NCBI RefSeq assembly: GCF_003205615.1
Contig: NZ_PYBV01000001.1
Coordinates: 4,864-68,863 of the forward strand
Reading direction: 5' to 3'
DNA length: 64,000 nucleotides
Source of the DNA: Micromonospora arborensis
GTDB lineage: Bacteria; Actinomycetota; Actinomycetes; Mycobacteriales; Micromonosporaceae
Within the stretch, counting starts at the first letter, position 1. Every line of letters begins with the position of its first letter. A model generated the notes under the pieces. It was given only the letters and a program-made list of their open reading frames with translations. It was not told where the DNA came from and ran no database searches. Of this stretch, positions 17,292 through 27,526 are shown piece by piece. The translations under genes were made by a program, and so were the position numbers.

Positions 17292-18044
17292 TCAGGCGCT
17301 GGTCGTACGACGTTCGTCGGCGTCGTCCAGGGCGGCGGCCTCCTCCGGCGTGGGCGCGCTGCCGCCCAGGTGTGCGGGGAGCCACCAGGTGTCGTCCGGG
17401 CCGGCCGGCGCGTCCGGGTACTCCCGCTGGGCCCGATCGACGAGCGCGTTGAGCCGGGTCTTCAGCTCGGCGTCGAGCATGTTCGGATCCGAGAAATCCG
17501 CCGGGTTGATCGGCTCGCCGATCAGAACGGTGATCGGCGTGTGCCGGCGGGTGAGCGTGCGCGGGTGGCCCTTCGTCCAGAGCCGCTGGGTGCCCCACAG
17601 CGCGACCGGCAACACCGGCACCTTCGCCGAGCGGGCCATCCGGATGGTGCCGCTCTTGAGCTCCTTGACGGTGAACGACTGGCTGATCGTCGCCTCGGGG
17701 AAGACGCCGACGACCTCACCGCGCTTGAGCGCGGCCACGGCGGCGCGGAACGAGGCCGCGCCCGCCTGCCGGTCGACCGGGATGTGCCGCATCCCCCGCA
17801 TCAACGGTCCGGAGATCTTGTGCGTGAAGACCGACTGCTTGGCCATGAACCGCACCAGCCGACCCGACGCGTTCGCACCCAGACCGGCGAAGATGAAGTC
17901 GAGGTAGCTGACGTGGTTGCTGGCCAGCACCGCCCCGCCGGTGCGGGGTACGTGGTGCGCGCCCTCGATAGTGATCTTCAGGTCGAGAAGACGGAACAAC
18001 GTCTTGGCGGTGGCGATAACGGGCGGGTACACGAGCTCCGGCAT
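17292..18044 (-). CDS. 1-acyl-sn-glycerol-3-phosphate acyltransferase (PlsC family)
   Basis: A 250-residue acyltransferase that transfers a fatty acyl chain to lysophosphatidic acid or a related acceptor at the inner face of the membrane. The catalytic NHX4D motif is NHVSYLD at 43-49. The substrate-binding block FPEATIS, equivalent to FPEGTRS, lies near 116-122. The lipid-phosphate Arg region is present. The first 25 residues are amphipathic and may anchor it. The usual Gly in the FPEG motif is Ala here. It has no obvious operon partner. Confidence 0.9.
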   Translation of the reverse strand: MPELVYPPVIATAKTLFRLLDLKITIEGAHHVPRTGGAVLASNHVSYLDFIFAGLGANASGRLVRFMAKQSVFTHKISGPLMRGMRHIPVDRQAGAASFRAAVAALKRGEVVGVFPEATISQSFTVKELKSGTIRMARSAKVPVLPVALWGTQRLWTKGHPRTLTRRHTPITVLIGEPINPADFSDPNMLDAELKTRLNALVDRAQREYPDAPAGPDDTWWLPAHLGGSAPTPEEAAALDDADERRTTSA

Positions 18045-18138
18045 CCGCAGAATCTACCCTGCCCGCCTGGAGTTCGGTTGGGTGGCGACCGGCGGTGGCG
18101 CGGGCGGCACGCCACCGCCGGGTCGGCGGCCGATTCGG

Positions 18139-20199
18139 TCAGTCGGCGAGGTTGTCCAGGTCCAGTCGACCCCGGGCGAAAGCGTCCACCCGACCCCAGC
18201 GACCCGGGATGTCCAGCACCTCGATGCGACCCATCCCCACCGGCAGCCGTGGCTCGACCGCCAGGTGACCCTCGTGCGGCTCCAGACCGAGCATGGTGCG
18301 CAGCAGCAGCAGTGGCGCACCGGTCGACCAGGCCTGCGGGCTGCACGCCGTCGGGTACTCCACCGGGAACTTGGTGAGCTCCCGCGGATAGCCGCCGAAC
18401 GCCTCCGGCAACCGGCCGTCGAAGTAGGTGGCCGCGTCCAGGATGCCGTTGGCGATGGTCGCGGCCTCCTCGGCGAAGCCGTAACGGCGCAGGCCCCAGG
18501 CGATGAACGAGTTGTCGAACGGCCAGATCGTGCCGTTGTGGTAACCGATCGGGTTGTACCGGGCCTCCCCCTCGGCGAGCGTCCGCACACCCCAGCCGGA
18601 GAAGAGCCGCGGCCCCACCAGGTGCTGAGCGATCTTCTCCGCTCGCTCGGGCTCGACGATCCCGCTCCACAGCAGGTGGCCGATGTTTGAGCTGAGGATG
18701 TCGCACTGGCGGCCGTCCGGGTCCAGGGCCAGGGCGTAGTACTCGCCGTCCTCCACCCACCAGTCCCGGTTGAACCGCTCCCTCAGCTCTGCCGCCTCCC
18801 GCTCCAACCGGTCGGCGAACTCCGGGTCGTCCCAGAACTCCCGAGCCATCCGGGCTGCGCGGACCTTCGCGTCGTACGCGTACCCCTGCACCTCGCAGGT
18901 GGCCCGCGGGAACGGCGGCAGCGTGCCGTCGGAGTAGGAGATCGAGTCCCAGGAGTCCTTCCAGCACTGGTTTTCCAGGCCGGTGTCGGTGTTCCGCCGC
19001 TCGTACCAGATGTAGCCGTTGCCGACCAGGTCGGCGTAGTTGTCGATCCACCTCAGCGCCGCCCGGGACTCCTGCTCCAACTCCTTGACCAGCGCCACGT
19101 CCCCGGTCCACCGCTCGTACTCGTCGAGTAGCACGACGAACAACGGCGTCGCGTCCACCGAGCCGTAGTACGGCGAGTGCGGCTGCTCCTCGAAGGCCGC
19201 GGTTTCGCCGTAACGCATCTCGTGCAGGATGCGCCCCGGGTCCTCGTCCCGGAAGTCGTCGAACCGGCTGCCCTGCAGGGAGGCGAGGATACGCAGCGTC
19301 GTCTTCGACAACTGCGGGGTGAACGGCAGCGTCTGCAGGCAGGTGAGGATGCTGTCCCGACCGAACATCGTCATGAACCAGGGCAGGCCGGCGGCTGGCA
19401 GGGTGGCCCCGCCCAGCGACAGGGGCGAGAAGCGCAGCGCCGCCAGGTCGATCAGGCTGCGCCGGTAGGTGCTGGCCACCCGGCCGTGCTGACTGTTGAC
19501 CTTGGGCGCGTCCGCGATCCACCGCTCCAGGTCGTGCTGCAGGGCAAGCCGCTCGGTGCCATGCGTGCGCAGTCCGAAACGCAGATCCCGACCGCCGGGC
19601 CCGACCGCCTGCGTCTGGACGTCGATCGCGGCTTCCCACTGCTCGTTCGGTTCCAGGTGGACGGTGTACGCGAAACCCCTGTTGTCGTAACGGGCCGCCA
19701 TCGACGAGGAGATGACCGTCTCCCGCTGGAAGTTGCCCCGGCGATAGCCCAACCGCAGTCGGTCCGGCTCGACCTCGGTGTAGATCTCGCCCTTCTTGTT
19801 GAGGATCTCGTCCTTGACCTGGAACAGGTCGGCGAAATCCGACGCCGCGTCCATCCGGACTTCCAGATCGACCGGCTTCTCGTCATGGTTGAGGATGGTG
19901 AGCTGCTCTCGGAAGCTGCCGCCCACCGCGCGTTCCCGGATGATCGACAACTTCGCGTCCACGTAGTGCGTGGCCATCCCCGGGACGAGGAAGAACCGCG
20001 ACTCGAAGTACTGCAGGTCGTCGTAGGAGAGCGAGTTCAGCCGCTCACCGTTGACCGTCAGCACCCAGGTGGACAGGAATCGGGTGTCGATGGAGAACAG
20101 CCCGGTCGGCTCGCTCGGAGTCGCCTCGATGTCACCGGTGTCCTCGCAGACGACGAACGTGTTGCCGTCCAGGATCCGGACCGTGTTGCTCTGCCCCAT
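18139..20199 (-). CDS. Glycogen debranching-type enzyme (amylo-alpha-1,6-glucosidase family)
   Basis: A 686-residue protein with an N-terminal GDE_N_bis-type beta-sandwich (about 1-210, starting SNTVRILDGNTFVVCEDTGD). It is followed by an (alpha/alpha)6 glucosidase barrel (about 250-650) with GLPWFMTMFGRDSI, NQCWKDSWD and GYHNGTIWPFDNSF, blocks shared with amylo-1,6-glucosidase/MGH-like clan GH-G enzymes. It probably trims alpha-1,6 branches of glycogen or acts on a trehalose/maltooligosaccharide-type substrate. The ATG overlaps the stop of the upstream SCP2-like gene (ATGA), so the two are made together. Confidence 0.88.
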   Translation of the reverse strand: MGQSNTVRILDGNTFVVCEDTGDIEATPSEPTGLFSIDTRFLSTWVLTVNGERLNSLSYDDLQYFESRFFLVPGMATHYVDAKLSIIRERAVGGSFREQLTILNHDEKPVDLEVRMDAASDFADLFQVKDEILNKKGEIYTEVEPDRLRLGYRRGNFQRETVISSSMAARYDNRGFAYTVHLEPNEQWEAAIDVQTQAVGPGGRDLRFGLRTHGTERLALQHDLERWIADAPKVNSQHGRVASTYRRSLIDLAALRFSPLSLGGATLPAAGLPWFMTMFGRDSILTCLQTLPFTPQLSKTTLRILASLQGSRFDDFRDEDPGRILHEMRYGETAAFEEQPHSPYYGSVDATPLFVVLLDEYERWTGDVALVKELEQESRAALRWIDNYADLVGNGYIWYERRNTDTGLENQCWKDSWDSISYSDGTLPPFPRATCEVQGYAYDAKVRAARMAREFWDDPEFADRLEREAAELRERFNRDWWVEDGEYYALALDPDGRQCDILSSNIGHLLWSGIVEPERAEKIAQHLVGPRLFSGWGVRTLAEGEARYNPIGYHNGTIWPFDNSFIAWGLRRYGFAEEAATIANGILDAATYFDGRLPEAFGGYPRELTKFPVEYPTACSPQAWSTGAPLLLLRTMLGLEPHEGHLAVEPRLPVGMGRIEVLDIPGRWGRVDAFARGRLDLDNLAD

Positions 20200-20570
20200 C
20201 AGTACACCTCCCCCGCGAAGCGCCGACGAGGCCCACGGGAGTCCGGGGAACTCGGGAAGATCCGCTCCACCTGCACCACCAGCCGCGCGTCGCCGGTCAC
20301 CGTCATGTCCCCGCGCAACAACGCGGCCAGGCCGTGTTCACGGCCCGCGGCGATGTCGTCGAAGAGGACCGGGCTCGCGCCGATCACCGTGTCGGCCTCC
20401 TGGTTCTCCTGACTCACGTCCATCTGGCCGCGGTCGATCCTCAGCAGCCAGTGCCGGGTCTGCGCCCCCTCGTGCAGGTCGATACGCAGTGTCCCGGAGG
20501 CCTTCGCCAGCAGGGGCTCGTACCCCCGCCGGTCCAGATCCTCGAAGAACCTCGTGGTCGCGTCCACCAT
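20199..20570 (-). CDS. SCP2 sterol-binding-domain protein
   Basis: A 123-residue protein. The core (GTLRIDLHEGAQTRHWLLRIDRGQ, then a VIGASPVLFDDIAAG segment and LLRGDMTVTGD) is the SCP2 fold, a hydrophobic-ligand-binding beta sheet with helices. ATG 20570 has GGAGGAG eight bases upstream. Its stop overlaps the start of the debranching enzyme, an unusual partnership between a lipid-binding fold and a carbohydrate enzyme. Such SCP2 proteins also occur as regulators or carriers; the ligand is unknown. Confidence 0.75.
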   Translation of the reverse strand: MVDATTRFFEDLDRRGYEPLLAKASGTLRIDLHEGAQTRHWLLRIDRGQMDVSQENQEADTVIGASPVLFDDIAAGREHGLAALLRGDMTVTGDARLVVQVERIFPSSPDSRGPRRRFAGEVY

Positions 20571-20911
20571 CGGGTCCACTCCTCCCAGTTGCCGGGCCCG
20601 GGATCCCACTTCCGCGCTCAAGTCGCGCGGGCGGCCGGCGTTGCACGTCCCCGCACGGGTCCCCGCCGCCACCCCGGTCAACCTCGCCCAGATCGGGTGA
20701 ACAGCCGCCCCCACGCTCCCCCGCCCCCTGCCCCCTGCCCCGCCCGCGCCGGCCTGCGCCGCCCTGCACCGCCCTGCGCCGGTGATCAAGAGGTTCGCGT
20801 CACCACTTTCGGCGTGTCGTGACGGAAACCTCTTGATCACCAAGGGGGTGGAGGGGACAGCGGAGCGCCGGCCCTCCCGCATCGGGAGAGCCGGCGCCCG
20901 GCGGCGGACGG
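20571..20911. other. Intergenic stretch with a long palindrome
   Basis: About 340 bases between the SCP2-like start and the CBS gene stop. It contains a C-rich low-complexity tract (about 20704-20760) and the inverted repeat at 20781-20841. No gene is seen. Confidence 0.5.
20781..20841. repeat. Intergenic palindrome, TGATCAAGAGGTT family, copy 1
   Basis: The arms 20781-20803 and 20819-20841 are 23 bp and match at 21 positions, with a 15-base spacer. The outer core TGATCAAGAGGTTYGCGTCA is shared with the palindrome at 23978-24037. It lies between the SCP2-like gene start and the CBS gene stop, a position where a transcript could fold into a long hairpin. Confidence 0.8.
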
Positions 20912-21328
20912 TCAGTTGTTCGGGTCGTCGGCGCTGATGTCCGCGAGCACCGACTGCGGTTCGCGCTCGACGGCGAGGTCACCCATCGACACCAGGCCGA
21001 CAAGGCGCCCGTCGTCGATCACCGGGAGCCGGCGTACGGCATACGTACGCATCAGGTCCGCGGCGGCCACCACGTCGTCGTACTGACTCACCGTGATCAC
21101 GTCGCGGGTGGTGATCTGGCTCAGCCGGGTCGAGCCCGGCTCCATGTTCTCCGCGACACCTCGGACCGTGATGTCCCGGTCCGTGACGATGCCGACCACG
21201 CTGTCGCCGTCGGTCACCACCACATCACCAATCGCGCTGTCCCGCATCTCCTGCGCGGCTGCGATGAGCGTCTCGTTGCCGTCCATCGTCACCAACCGGG
21301 TCGTCATGAACTCTCCGACCGTTGTCAT
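20912..21328 (-). CDS. CBS-domain protein
   Basis: A 138-residue protein made of two CBS motifs (about 8-60 and 72-125). The pattern ETLIAAAQEMRDSAIGDVVVTDGDSVVGIVTDRDI is repeated as DDVVAAADLMRTYAVRRLPVIDDGRLVGLVSMGDL. CBS pairs bind adenosine nucleotides and sense energy state or redox. It has no enzymatic partner domain. ATG 21328 follows GGGGAG at good spacing. Confidence 0.92.
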   Translation of the reverse strand: MTTVGEFMTTRLVTMDGNETLIAAAQEMRDSAIGDVVVTDGDSVVGIVTDRDITVRGVAENMEPGSTRLSQITTRDVITVSQYDDVVAAADLMRTYAVRRLPVIDDGRLVGLVSMGDLAVEREPQSVLADISADDPNN

Positions 21329-21401
21329 GGTGCTCCCCTCTCGGTGTCGGCACGGCCCGTCTACCCGCCGCCCAGGAGGGGGTAACGCCGATCGCCGGTG
21401 A

Positions 21402-22085
21402 CTATCCGTGGGGGTGCCGCAGGCGCCGCAGCTCGTACAGGCCACTGCTGGTCAGGGAGTAGAAGATCGGCAGCACCAGGAAGATCGCCAGGGCGAACAG
21501 CGAGTTGACCAGGTATCCGACGAGAATCGCCAGCGCGTACCCCAGGACACCGGCCGCGGCCCGCGCCCGTTCCGTGGGGAAGAACCCGCCCGACACGGCC
21601 TCGTCCAGCAGATCGTGATGTCGGGCCAGATAGTGGTACAGCCCCAGCCAGGTCACCGAGAGCAGCCCGCCGACCAGGCCGTAGAGGACCACGCCGGCCC
21701 GCTGGTCCGCCTGGTCACCCTCCCGTAAGGCCTGCGACAGGACCGAGGTGGCGAACGGCAACAGCGCGGTGCTGAACAGCACCGCGAGGTTGTACCACTG
21801 AAGGCCCTTGCCACTGCTGGTGACCCGGTTGAAGGCGGACCGGTGGTTCAGCCAACTGACCGCCACGAAGACGTACGACGTGACGTAGGCGAGGTACGCC
21901 GGCCACTGCTCGACAAGTGCGTGCCGCAGCTGACCGCGTTCGACCCGAGGTGGCTGCAGGTCGAGCACCAGCAGCGTGATGATGATGGCGAAGACACCGT
22001 CGCTGAACGACAGCAGGCGGGAGGTTTCCCGGCGCAGCGTCGGGCCGCCGGGTGGGGTCTCGTCGCTGGTCCTGTCGACGCCCAT
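21402..22085 (-). CDS. TMEM175-family potassium channel-like protein
   Basis: A 227-residue membrane protein with six predicted TM helices. The first helix carries the RLLSFSDGVFAIIITLLVLDL signature, including the FSD filter motif of bacterial TMEM175 (formerly DUF1211) proteins, whose tetramers conduct K+. The remaining helices follow at about 50-70, 85-110, 130-150, 165-185 and 190-210. Its neighbours (CBS, PPOX) are not obviously related. Confidence 0.9.
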   Translation of the reverse strand: MGVDRTSDETPPGGPTLRRETSRLLSFSDGVFAIIITLLVLDLQPPRVERGQLRHALVEQWPAYLAYVTSYVFVAVSWLNHRSAFNRVTSSGKGLQWYNLAVLFSTALLPFATSVLSQALREGDQADQRAGVVLYGLVGGLLSVTWLGLYHYLARHHDLLDEAVSGGFFPTERARAAAGVLGYALAILVGYLVNSLFALAIFLVLPIFYSLTSSGLYELRRLRHPHG

Positions 22086-22214
22086 CCATCCCTCCCCCGA
22101 CGTTCCGTGACGGCACGGGAGGGCGGTATACCCGTCGGCGGGCGAGACACCCGCCTACGGGCAGCGCGCCCCGGCTGCGCTGCCTACCGCGGGCGGATGG
22201 CGAGGGCGAGCGCG

Positions 22215-24037
<1,823 letters not shown>

Positions 24038-24069
24038 CGCAGGGGCGCAGGGGCGCAGGGGCGCGGCTG

Positions 24070-25407
24070 TTAGGGGAGCAGGTCGCCTAGGGCTGCTGCG
24101 GTTAGTTCGTCGCGGATGATGGCGGCGTCGCCCTCGATGACCAGGGTCAACGCGTCCGGGTGCAGGTGGGTGGCCGCTGCCGCGGAGACCTGATCCACGT
24201 CGGCGGCGAGCAGCGACTCACGCAACCGGGCGTGGTAGTCGTCCGGTAGGTCGTGCACCACCAGCGTGGTCAGCGCGGAGGCGATGGCCCTAGGGCTCTG
24301 CAACTCGACCGAGAGCTGCCCGGCCCGCCAGGAGCGGGCCACCGCCAGCTCGTCCTCGGTCACCCCGCTGGCCTGGGTACGGTTGATCTCGCCCACCGCC
24401 TCGACCAGGGCTGGCACGGTGACTGCGGTCTGCACACCGGAGCTGACCGCGAACCGACCGAACCGCCGGGACGAGGCGAAATCACCCCGAACCCCATAGG
24501 TGTAGCCGTGCACCTCACGGAGCAGGTGATTGAGCCGGGAGGTGAACGCCCCGCCGAGCACGGTGCCGGCGAGCGTCATCGGCACGTGGTCGGGGTGCGC
24601 CCGGTGCGGCGACGGGTGGCCCAGCCGCAGCGTGGACTGCACCGAGCCGGGCCGGTCCACCAGAATGATCCGTCGGCCGGCGTGCAGCGGCACCTCGAGC
24701 GGGCCGCCGCGCTCGGCCGGGCCGCCACCGGTGCCGGCGAACGCCGCGGCGGCCAGCGCGTCCAGGTCGATCCGGTCCAGGTCGCCGGCGACGATCAGGG
24801 TGCCGGGGCGCAGGAACCACTCGGAGTGGAAGACCGTCACGTCCTCCACGTCCAACCCGGCGACCGACTCCGGGTCGCCGTACATCGGGCGCCCCCAGCG
24901 GTTCTCGGCACCGAACAGGTCCGCGCGCAACGCGGCGTCGGCACGTGGACCCGGGTTGGCCCAGTCCATCCGCAGCGCGGTCGCCTCGTCGTCGCGGACC
25001 CGGCGCACGTCGGCCGGGTCCAGCCTGGGCGTCCGGACCGCCTCGGCGAGCAGTTCCACGGCCGCGCTGAGCCGGTCCACCGGGATCACCACGCTGGCCT
25101 GGAACGAGTCCCAGTCCAACCCGGTCGACAACGCGGTGCCGAGCCCCTCGACGGCGAGCGCGTACGCGGCGGCGTCCCGCTGTGCGGTCCCCTCCTCCAA
25201 CGCCTTGGCCAGCACCCCGGACAGGCCCTCCTTGCCGAGCGGCTCCTGGCCCGCGCCCACGTCGAGCAGCAGCAGAGCGACGGCGAGGTTCTGCCCGGGC
25301 AGGTGCGCGGCGACAACCTGACCGCCGGCCACGGCGCGGCGAACCACCGGCGGGAACCGGTACGGGCGGGCGGCACCCGGGCCGGGACGGTCGGCGATCA
25401 ACGTCAT
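24070..25407 (-). CDS. M16-family peptidase-like protein, non-catalytic partner subunit
   Basis: A 445-residue protein with the two-lobed M16 (insulinase/MPP) fold. It lacks the HxxEH zinc motif in the N-terminal lobe (the equivalent region reads LGKEGLSGVLAKALEEG). It keeps the C-terminal lobe pattern, with VLGGAFTSRLNHLLREVHGYTYGV holding the Arg/Tyr pair that completes the partner active site. ATG 25407 overlaps the stop of the catalytic gene (ATGA). This is the alpha/beta arrangement known from two-chain M16B peptidases. Confidence 0.9.
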   Translation of the reverse strand: MTLIADRPGPGAARPYRFPPVVRRAVAGGQVVAAHLPGQNLAVALLLLDVGAGQEPLGKEGLSGVLAKALEEGTAQRDAAAYALAVEGLGTALSTGLDWDSFQASVVIPVDRLSAAVELLAEAVRTPRLDPADVRRVRDDEATALRMDWANPGPRADAALRADLFGAENRWGRPMYGDPESVAGLDVEDVTVFHSEWFLRPGTLIVAGDLDRIDLDALAAAAFAGTGGGPAERGGPLEVPLHAGRRIILVDRPGSVQSTLRLGHPSPHRAHPDHVPMTLAGTVLGGAFTSRLNHLLREVHGYTYGVRGDFASSRRFGRFAVSSGVQTAVTVPALVEAVGEINRTQASGVTEDELAVARSWRAGQLSVELQSPRAIASALTTLVVHDLPDDYHARLRESLLAADVDQVSAAAATHLHPDALTLVIEGDAAIIRDELTAAALGDLLP

Positions 25408-26693
25408 GAGGTCTCCTCGGGCAGGTAGGTCAGGATCACCCGGTCGGTGGCGAGCACATCGGCGGCGGCCTCGGCGATCTGCTCGGCGGTGACCGCGAGC
25501 AGGGCCGGCAACTGGTCCACGATGCGGGCCGGGTCGCCGAACTGCGTGGCGTACCGGCCGAGCAGGTCGGCACGGCCGTCCACCGTGGACAACTGACGCC
25601 ACCACCCGGTGCTGAGCATGGCCTTGGCCCGATCCAGCTCCGCGGCGGTGACCGGCACGGTGGCCAGTTCGTCGACGACCTCGGCCAGCCCTTCGGCCAG
25701 CCGCTCGGCGCTCACTCCGGCGCGGGCGGTGGCGGTGGCGATGAGCGGTGCCGGGGCGTGCGCGAGGTCCACCCCGTACGCCCCGACCAGGTCCGGCTGG
25801 GCGAGCCGTTCACCGTCGGCGAGCCGCTGGTAGAGCCGGCTGCCCCGGCCGCTGCCGAGGACGGTGGCGAGAACGTTGATCACGTGGTAGCCGGGGCTGC
25901 CGAACGGGTAGGTGCGGTGGGCGATGTACACCCGCGGCGCCGGCACGTCGGCGCTTACCGACTCGACGGCCGTCTGCCCGGTCGTCGGAACGCTGCGGCC
26001 GTCCGGGGCCGACGGGATGTCGTCGCGCGCGGGCAGCGCGCCGAAGTACTTGTCGGCCAGCGCGAACACGTCGGAGGCGGTGGTGTCGCCGACAACGGTG
26101 AGCACCGCGTTGTTGGGCGCGTAGTAGGTCTGGTGGAACGCCTGGAAGGTGGCGAGGTCGGCGGCGTTCAGGTCAGCCATCGAGCCGATCGTGGCGTGAT
26201 GGTACGGGTGCCCCTGCGGGTAGAGCAGCGGCAACAGGCGCAGCCACGCATCCCCGTACGGGACGTTCTCGTAACGCTGCCGGCGCTCGTTCTTGACCAC
26301 GTCCCGTTGGTTGTCCAGCGTCTCCTGTGTGAGCGCGGGGACCAGGCCGCCCATCCGGTCGGCCTCCAACCAGAGCGCCAACTCCAGGTGCTCGGCCGGG
26401 ACCGTCTCGAAGTAGTTGGTCCGGTCCGGGTTGGTCGTGGCGTTCAGCGAGCCGCCGGAGCCCTGGATCAGTTTCATGTGCTCGGTCTTCGCCACGTTCA
26501 CCGAGCCCTCGAACATCAGGTGTTCGAAGAGGTGGGCGAAGCCGGTCTGCCCGGCCGGTTCGTGCCGGGAGCCAACGTCGTACCAGAGGTTGACGGCGAC
26601 GGCCGGCGCGGTGCGGTCTTCACTCACCACCACGCGCAGGCCGTTGTCCAGTCGGGACGTCTCGATGGGCCAGGGGTAACCGCTCTCGGGCAT
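25404..26693 (-). CDS. M16-family zinc metallopeptidase, catalytic subunit
   Basis: A 429-residue peptidase. The inverted zinc motif HLFEH is at 54-58 (H54, E57, H58), followed by the distal Glu in NERRQRYEN. The second lobe has VLGSGRGSRLYQRL. No signal peptide is visible, so it acts in the cytoplasm or by unconventional export, probably on peptides. It is translationally coupled to the non-catalytic partner downstream, and the two should form a heterodimer. Confidence 0.93.
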   Translation of the reverse strand: MPESGYPWPIETSRLDNGLRVVVSEDRTAPAVAVNLWYDVGSRHEPAGQTGFAHLFEHLMFEGSVNVAKTEHMKLIQGSGGSLNATTNPDRTNYFETVPAEHLELALWLEADRMGGLVPALTQETLDNQRDVVKNERRQRYENVPYGDAWLRLLPLLYPQGHPYHHATIGSMADLNAADLATFQAFHQTYYAPNNAVLTVVGDTTASDVFALADKYFGALPARDDIPSAPDGRSVPTTGQTAVESVSADVPAPRVYIAHRTYPFGSPGYHVINVLATVLGSGRGSRLYQRLADGERLAQPDLVGAYGVDLAHAPAPLIATATARAGVSAERLAEGLAEVVDELATVPVTAAELDRAKAMLSTGWWRQLSTVDGRADLLGRYATQFGDPARIVDQLPALLAVTAEQIAEAAADVLATDRVILTYLPEETS

Positions 26694-26794
26694 CCCCCGA
26701 CGCTATCTGATCTCGGGGGCGGAAAGGTGACGTGTGGTCGGCCGGCGAGCCGGTCGCAAGGCATCGAGGCCGTCGGCCGGGGTACCGCAGGGAG

Positions 26795-27037
26795 ATGACC
26801 GTCACTCCGCCTCCGTCCCGGGCCGCCACCGCCGTCGAACGTGCCAGCGCCGCGCTCAGCCGGCGGCGCCGCGGCCGGTTGCTGCACCCGGCCGGTCGCT
26901 CGTTCGTCGGCGAGACGGTGATCTGGGGTACGCCCGGACCACCCACCGCCGACCCCGACTCGATCGATCTTGGCAGCAGCCGCCGGGGACGCCGGGCGAC
27001 CGCTCAGTCCGGCGGCTCGACCGCGGCCACCGTCTGA
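26795..27037 (+). pseudogene. Short frame resembling the N terminus of a larger enzyme
   Basis: An 80-residue frame from ATG 26795. Residues 14-45 (AVERASAALSRRRRGRLLHPAGRSFVGETVIWG) look like a conserved N-terminal block of a larger actinobacterial protein, possibly catalase-like or phosphodiesterase-annotated families. After about residue 50 the sequence becomes low-quality and the stop comes early. It also overlaps the minus-strand gene at 27004. I read it as a truncated remnant; an intact small protein is possible. Confidence 0.4.
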
Positions 27038-27219
27038 TCGGAGGTACGGCGTTCCAGCACCGTGTCCGGGGCCGCGTTCTGGTCCGCCGTACGGATGTCC
27101 GATTCGGTGAGGATGGCCGCCGCCTGCGCCTCCGGGTCGTCGCTGCCCACCGCGGCTTCCTCGGGTAGGAGGTGCGCCCTCGACTCCACCCGGTTCTGAT
27201 CGCTCTGCTCGTCAGTCAT
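27004..27219 (-). CDS. Small acidic hypothetical protein
   Basis: A 71-residue, highly charged, probably disordered protein (MTDEQSDQNRVESRAHLLPEEAA, then AAAILTESDIRTADQ and ERRTSDQTV). The composition and the RTSDQTV end are those of a small conserved actinobacterial protein, but the function is unknown. ATG 27219 is the only start. Its end overlaps the plus-strand remnant by 34 bases. Confidence 0.55.
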   Translation of the reverse strand: MTDEQSDQNRVESRAHLLPEEAAVGSDDPEAQAAAILTESDIRTADQNAAPDTVLERRTSDQTVAAVEPPD

Positions 27220-27243
27220 GGCTCCCCTGTTACCCCGACCCCA

Positions 27244-27294
27244 CCTTCGGCACGCGGTGTTCGTCGCGCGGCCTTCGGCACGTGTTCGTCGCGC
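27244..27294. repeat. Short direct repeat
   Basis: CCTTCGGCACG followed by TGTTCGTCGCGCG occurs at 27244-27269 and again at 27272-27294, differing by a three-base insertion. It lies in the gap between the small acidic protein start and the DAHP synthase leader. No role is evident. Confidence 0.5.
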
Positions 27295-27333
27295 GCATCC
27301 TGGGACGACTACGAAGTAGCCCGTCCGGTCGGG

Positions 27334-27339
27334 TACGCT
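27334..27339 (+). promoter_or_regulatory. -10 element of the DAHP synthase leader transcript
   Basis: TACGCT at 27334-27339 fits the actinobacterial -10 consensus TAnnnT. It would start transcription at about 27346, the G of the leader-peptide GTG, giving a leaderless mRNA. The -35 region is not well conserved. Confidence 0.45.
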
Positions 27340-27345
27340 GGCCCG

Positions 27346-27405
27346 GTGACGCGTTCCTATCGATGGTTTAGACAGCCGGCTCGCAAGCCGGTGACTTCAC
27401 CATGA
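27346..27405 (+). CDS. Aromatic leader peptide of the DAHP synthase attenuator
   Basis: A 19-codon frame from GTG 27346 reads VTRSYRWFRQPARKPVTSP and ends at TGA 27403-27405. Tyr5, Trp7 and Phe8 sit in four consecutive codons, all three end products of the pathway that the downstream gene starts. The following RNA can form competing hairpins and an intrinsic terminator. Ribosome stalling at 27358-27369 when aromatic aminoacyl-tRNA is scarce would keep hairpin 27376-27391 from forming. Its Arg/Lys/Pro-rich end resembles no domain. Confidence 0.65.
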   Translation: MTRSYRWFRQPARKPVTSP

Positions 27406-27461
27406 ACTGACGTCACCACGGACCGAGCCGGCTGGGCAGGAGCTGTCGTTCCTGCCCTTTT
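27374..27461 (+). promoter_or_regulatory. Attenuator: competing hairpins and intrinsic terminator before DAHP synthase
   Basis: Segment CCGGCT (27376-27381) pairs with AGCCGG (27386-27391). The same AGCCGG can instead pair with CCGGCT at 27428-27433. GGTGAC (27390-27395) can pair with GTCACC (27412-27417). The terminator stem GGGCAGGA (27434-27441) pairs with TCCTGCCC (27450-27457) and is followed by TTTT. The arrangement of leader peptide, alternative stems and a U-tailed terminator is that of amino-acid transcription attenuation. Confidence 0.65.
27434..27461 (+). terminator. Intrinsic terminator of the leader
   Basis: A perfect 8-bp stem (27434-27441 with 27450-27457) has an 8-base loop and is followed immediately by four T. 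It is one of the few classical U-tailed terminators in this GC-rich window, and sits 66 bases before the DAHP synthase start. Confidence 0.75.
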
Positions 27462-27526
27462 GCGTACGAGCAGCCGGCTCGTCCCGGGCACCGGCCCCGG
27501 GCACGGTCGGCGAAAGGATGCCCACC

